Positions 63,373 to 64,000 of a stretch of 64,000 nucleotides of DNA are shown here, one piece after another (the first letter of the stretch is position 1; every line of letters begins with the position of its first letter). Under the pieces are notes generated by a model, which did no database searches, was not told the origin of the DNA, and worked only from the letters and a program-made list of their open reading frames with translations. A program made the translations under genes and the position numbers. The DNA lies in contig JBJYXV010000060.1 in the NCBI GenBank assembly GCA_046260155.1, forward strand, positions 1-64,000. The letters are read 5' to 3'. Source of the DNA: PFL25 sp046260155 (lineage in GTDB: Bacteria > Chloroflexota > Anaerolineae > Anaerolineales > UBA4823).

Positions 63373-64000
63373 ATGAACAAAGGTGTCCTTTCGGGTGTTT
63401 CAGCATATCTAATCTGGGGATTCCTCCCCATTTATTTGAAATCACTGCAATCTGTGCCAGCACTGCAGATCATGCTGCACCGTGTGATTTGGGCTTTTAC
63501 ATTCGTCCTGTTGTTGGTTTTAATACGTCATCGATTGACGGGCATTTTCCAATCACTTCGCACTCCGCGCGTGCTCCTGACCTACACCTTAACAGCCATC
63601 CTGCTGGCGGTAAATTGGTTGGTCTATATCTATGGAGTTAATAGCGACCAGGTCGTGGAAACAAGCCTTGGATATTTTATCAACCCTTTGTTCAGCGTTG
63701 CGTTGGGTGTGGTGTTTCTACGTGAGCGTCTCAGGCTTACGCAATGGCTTCCAATAGGCCTGGCTGCGCTGGCTGTAATTTACCTGACCCTGCAACATGG
63801 CTCGCTGCCCTGGATTGCATTGGCCCTGGCCTTCTCCTTTGGTATGTATGGCTTAATTAAAAAGATCGCTCCCCTCAGCGCGATGGACAGCCTCTTCGTG
63901 GAGACAGGGATTTTATTCTTCCCAGCTCTGCTTTTTCTGCTGTTATCCGAAAATCAAGGTGCTGGAGCATTTGGTCACCAGGGTTGGCAACTCAGCTTAT
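63373..64000 (+). CDS. rarD: RarD-type EamA permease (3' partial)
   Basis: The frame opens at ATG 63373 and is cut by the right edge after 209 codons. Helices follow the RarD plan, with the diagnostic segment NWLVYIYGVNSDQVVETSLG then YFINPLFSVALGVVFLRERL. RarD is a DMT-superfamily exporter once linked to chloramphenicol resistance, and its normal substrate is unsettled. It starts 191 nt from the M23 gene, which is divergent from it. Confidence 0.92.
   Translation, partial: MNKGVLSGVSAYLIWGFLPIYLKSLQSVPALQIMLHRVIWAFTFVLLLVLIRHRLTGIFQSLRTPRVLLTYTLTAILLAVNWLVYIYGVNSDQVVETSLGYFINPLFSVALGVVFLRERLRLTQWLPIGLAALAVIYLTLQHGSLPWIALALAFSFGMYGLIKKIAPLSAMDSLFVETGILFFPALLFLLLSENQGAGAFGHQGWQLSL

Overview
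The window reads as a chromosomal segment of a draft genome from a bacterium close to Chloroflexota, class Anaerolineae. This placement is inferred from gene content: a BMP-type nucleoside importer, class III cyclase/AAA/TPR and SARP/AAA/TPR signalling giants, crotonyl-CoA reductase, CopB, and no LPS or outer-membrane genes. A run of exactly 100 N at 35753-35852 shows that the sequence is a scaffold with a gap. No phage, CRISPR array, rRNA or intact insertion sequence was seen.

Layout. 1-6041: a four-gene ABC importer for nucleosides, whose first gene (cut by the left edge) joins a xylose-binding-protein C-terminus to a BMP protein. 6220-14601: two metal P1B ATPases (a CSC type and a CopB type), a secreted subtilase, MurJ, and two tRNA-Ser genes. 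14819-18569: a TetR-controlled ABC-2 exporter with a clear operator. 18710-21694: glgC, a decayed two-component remnant and an SRPBCC-like protein. 21822-26239: a cyclase-AAA gene and a TPR-SpoIIE phosphatase gene that look like two halves of one protein. 26535-32417: small membrane and lipoprotein genes, a c-type cytochrome, YCII, a VOC gene with one amber codon, an ABC exporter, and a crotonyl-CoA reductase.

32436-38320 is the most striking region. It is a compact minus-strand operon with two membrane-anchored multihaem cytochromes c (18 and at least 20 CXXCH motifs), a two-cluster ferredoxin, a FAD/NAD(P) oxidoreductase and a histidine-bearing membrane protein. Together they could carry electrons between the nicotinamide pool, the membrane and the cell exterior. 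The operon is divergent from a DtxR-type metal regulator followed by an FTR1 iron permease, which fits the iron demand of so many haems.

40234-48532 holds mostly single genes: hpt, an adenosine-specific kinase, alcohol dehydrogenase, a DUF2804 protein, a channel-like membrane protein, a HAD phosphatase and a membrane-anchored MutS-like ATPase. 48750-52541 is an OmpR-type regulator, a triple-PDZ membrane protein and its histidine kinase, with direct repeats placed like an activator site in front of the PDZ/kinase pair. 52796-55173: a response regulator without a DNA-binding domain, a methyltransferase and a membrane protein. 55837-60653: a SARP-type regulator divergent from a two-gene unit (relic ISKra4-like zinc-ribbon protein plus C_GCAxxG_C_C redox protein), whose promoter carries three helix-phased AAACGC repeats. 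The window ends with a hydrolase-membrane fusion, an M23 peptidase and a RarD permease cut by the right edge.
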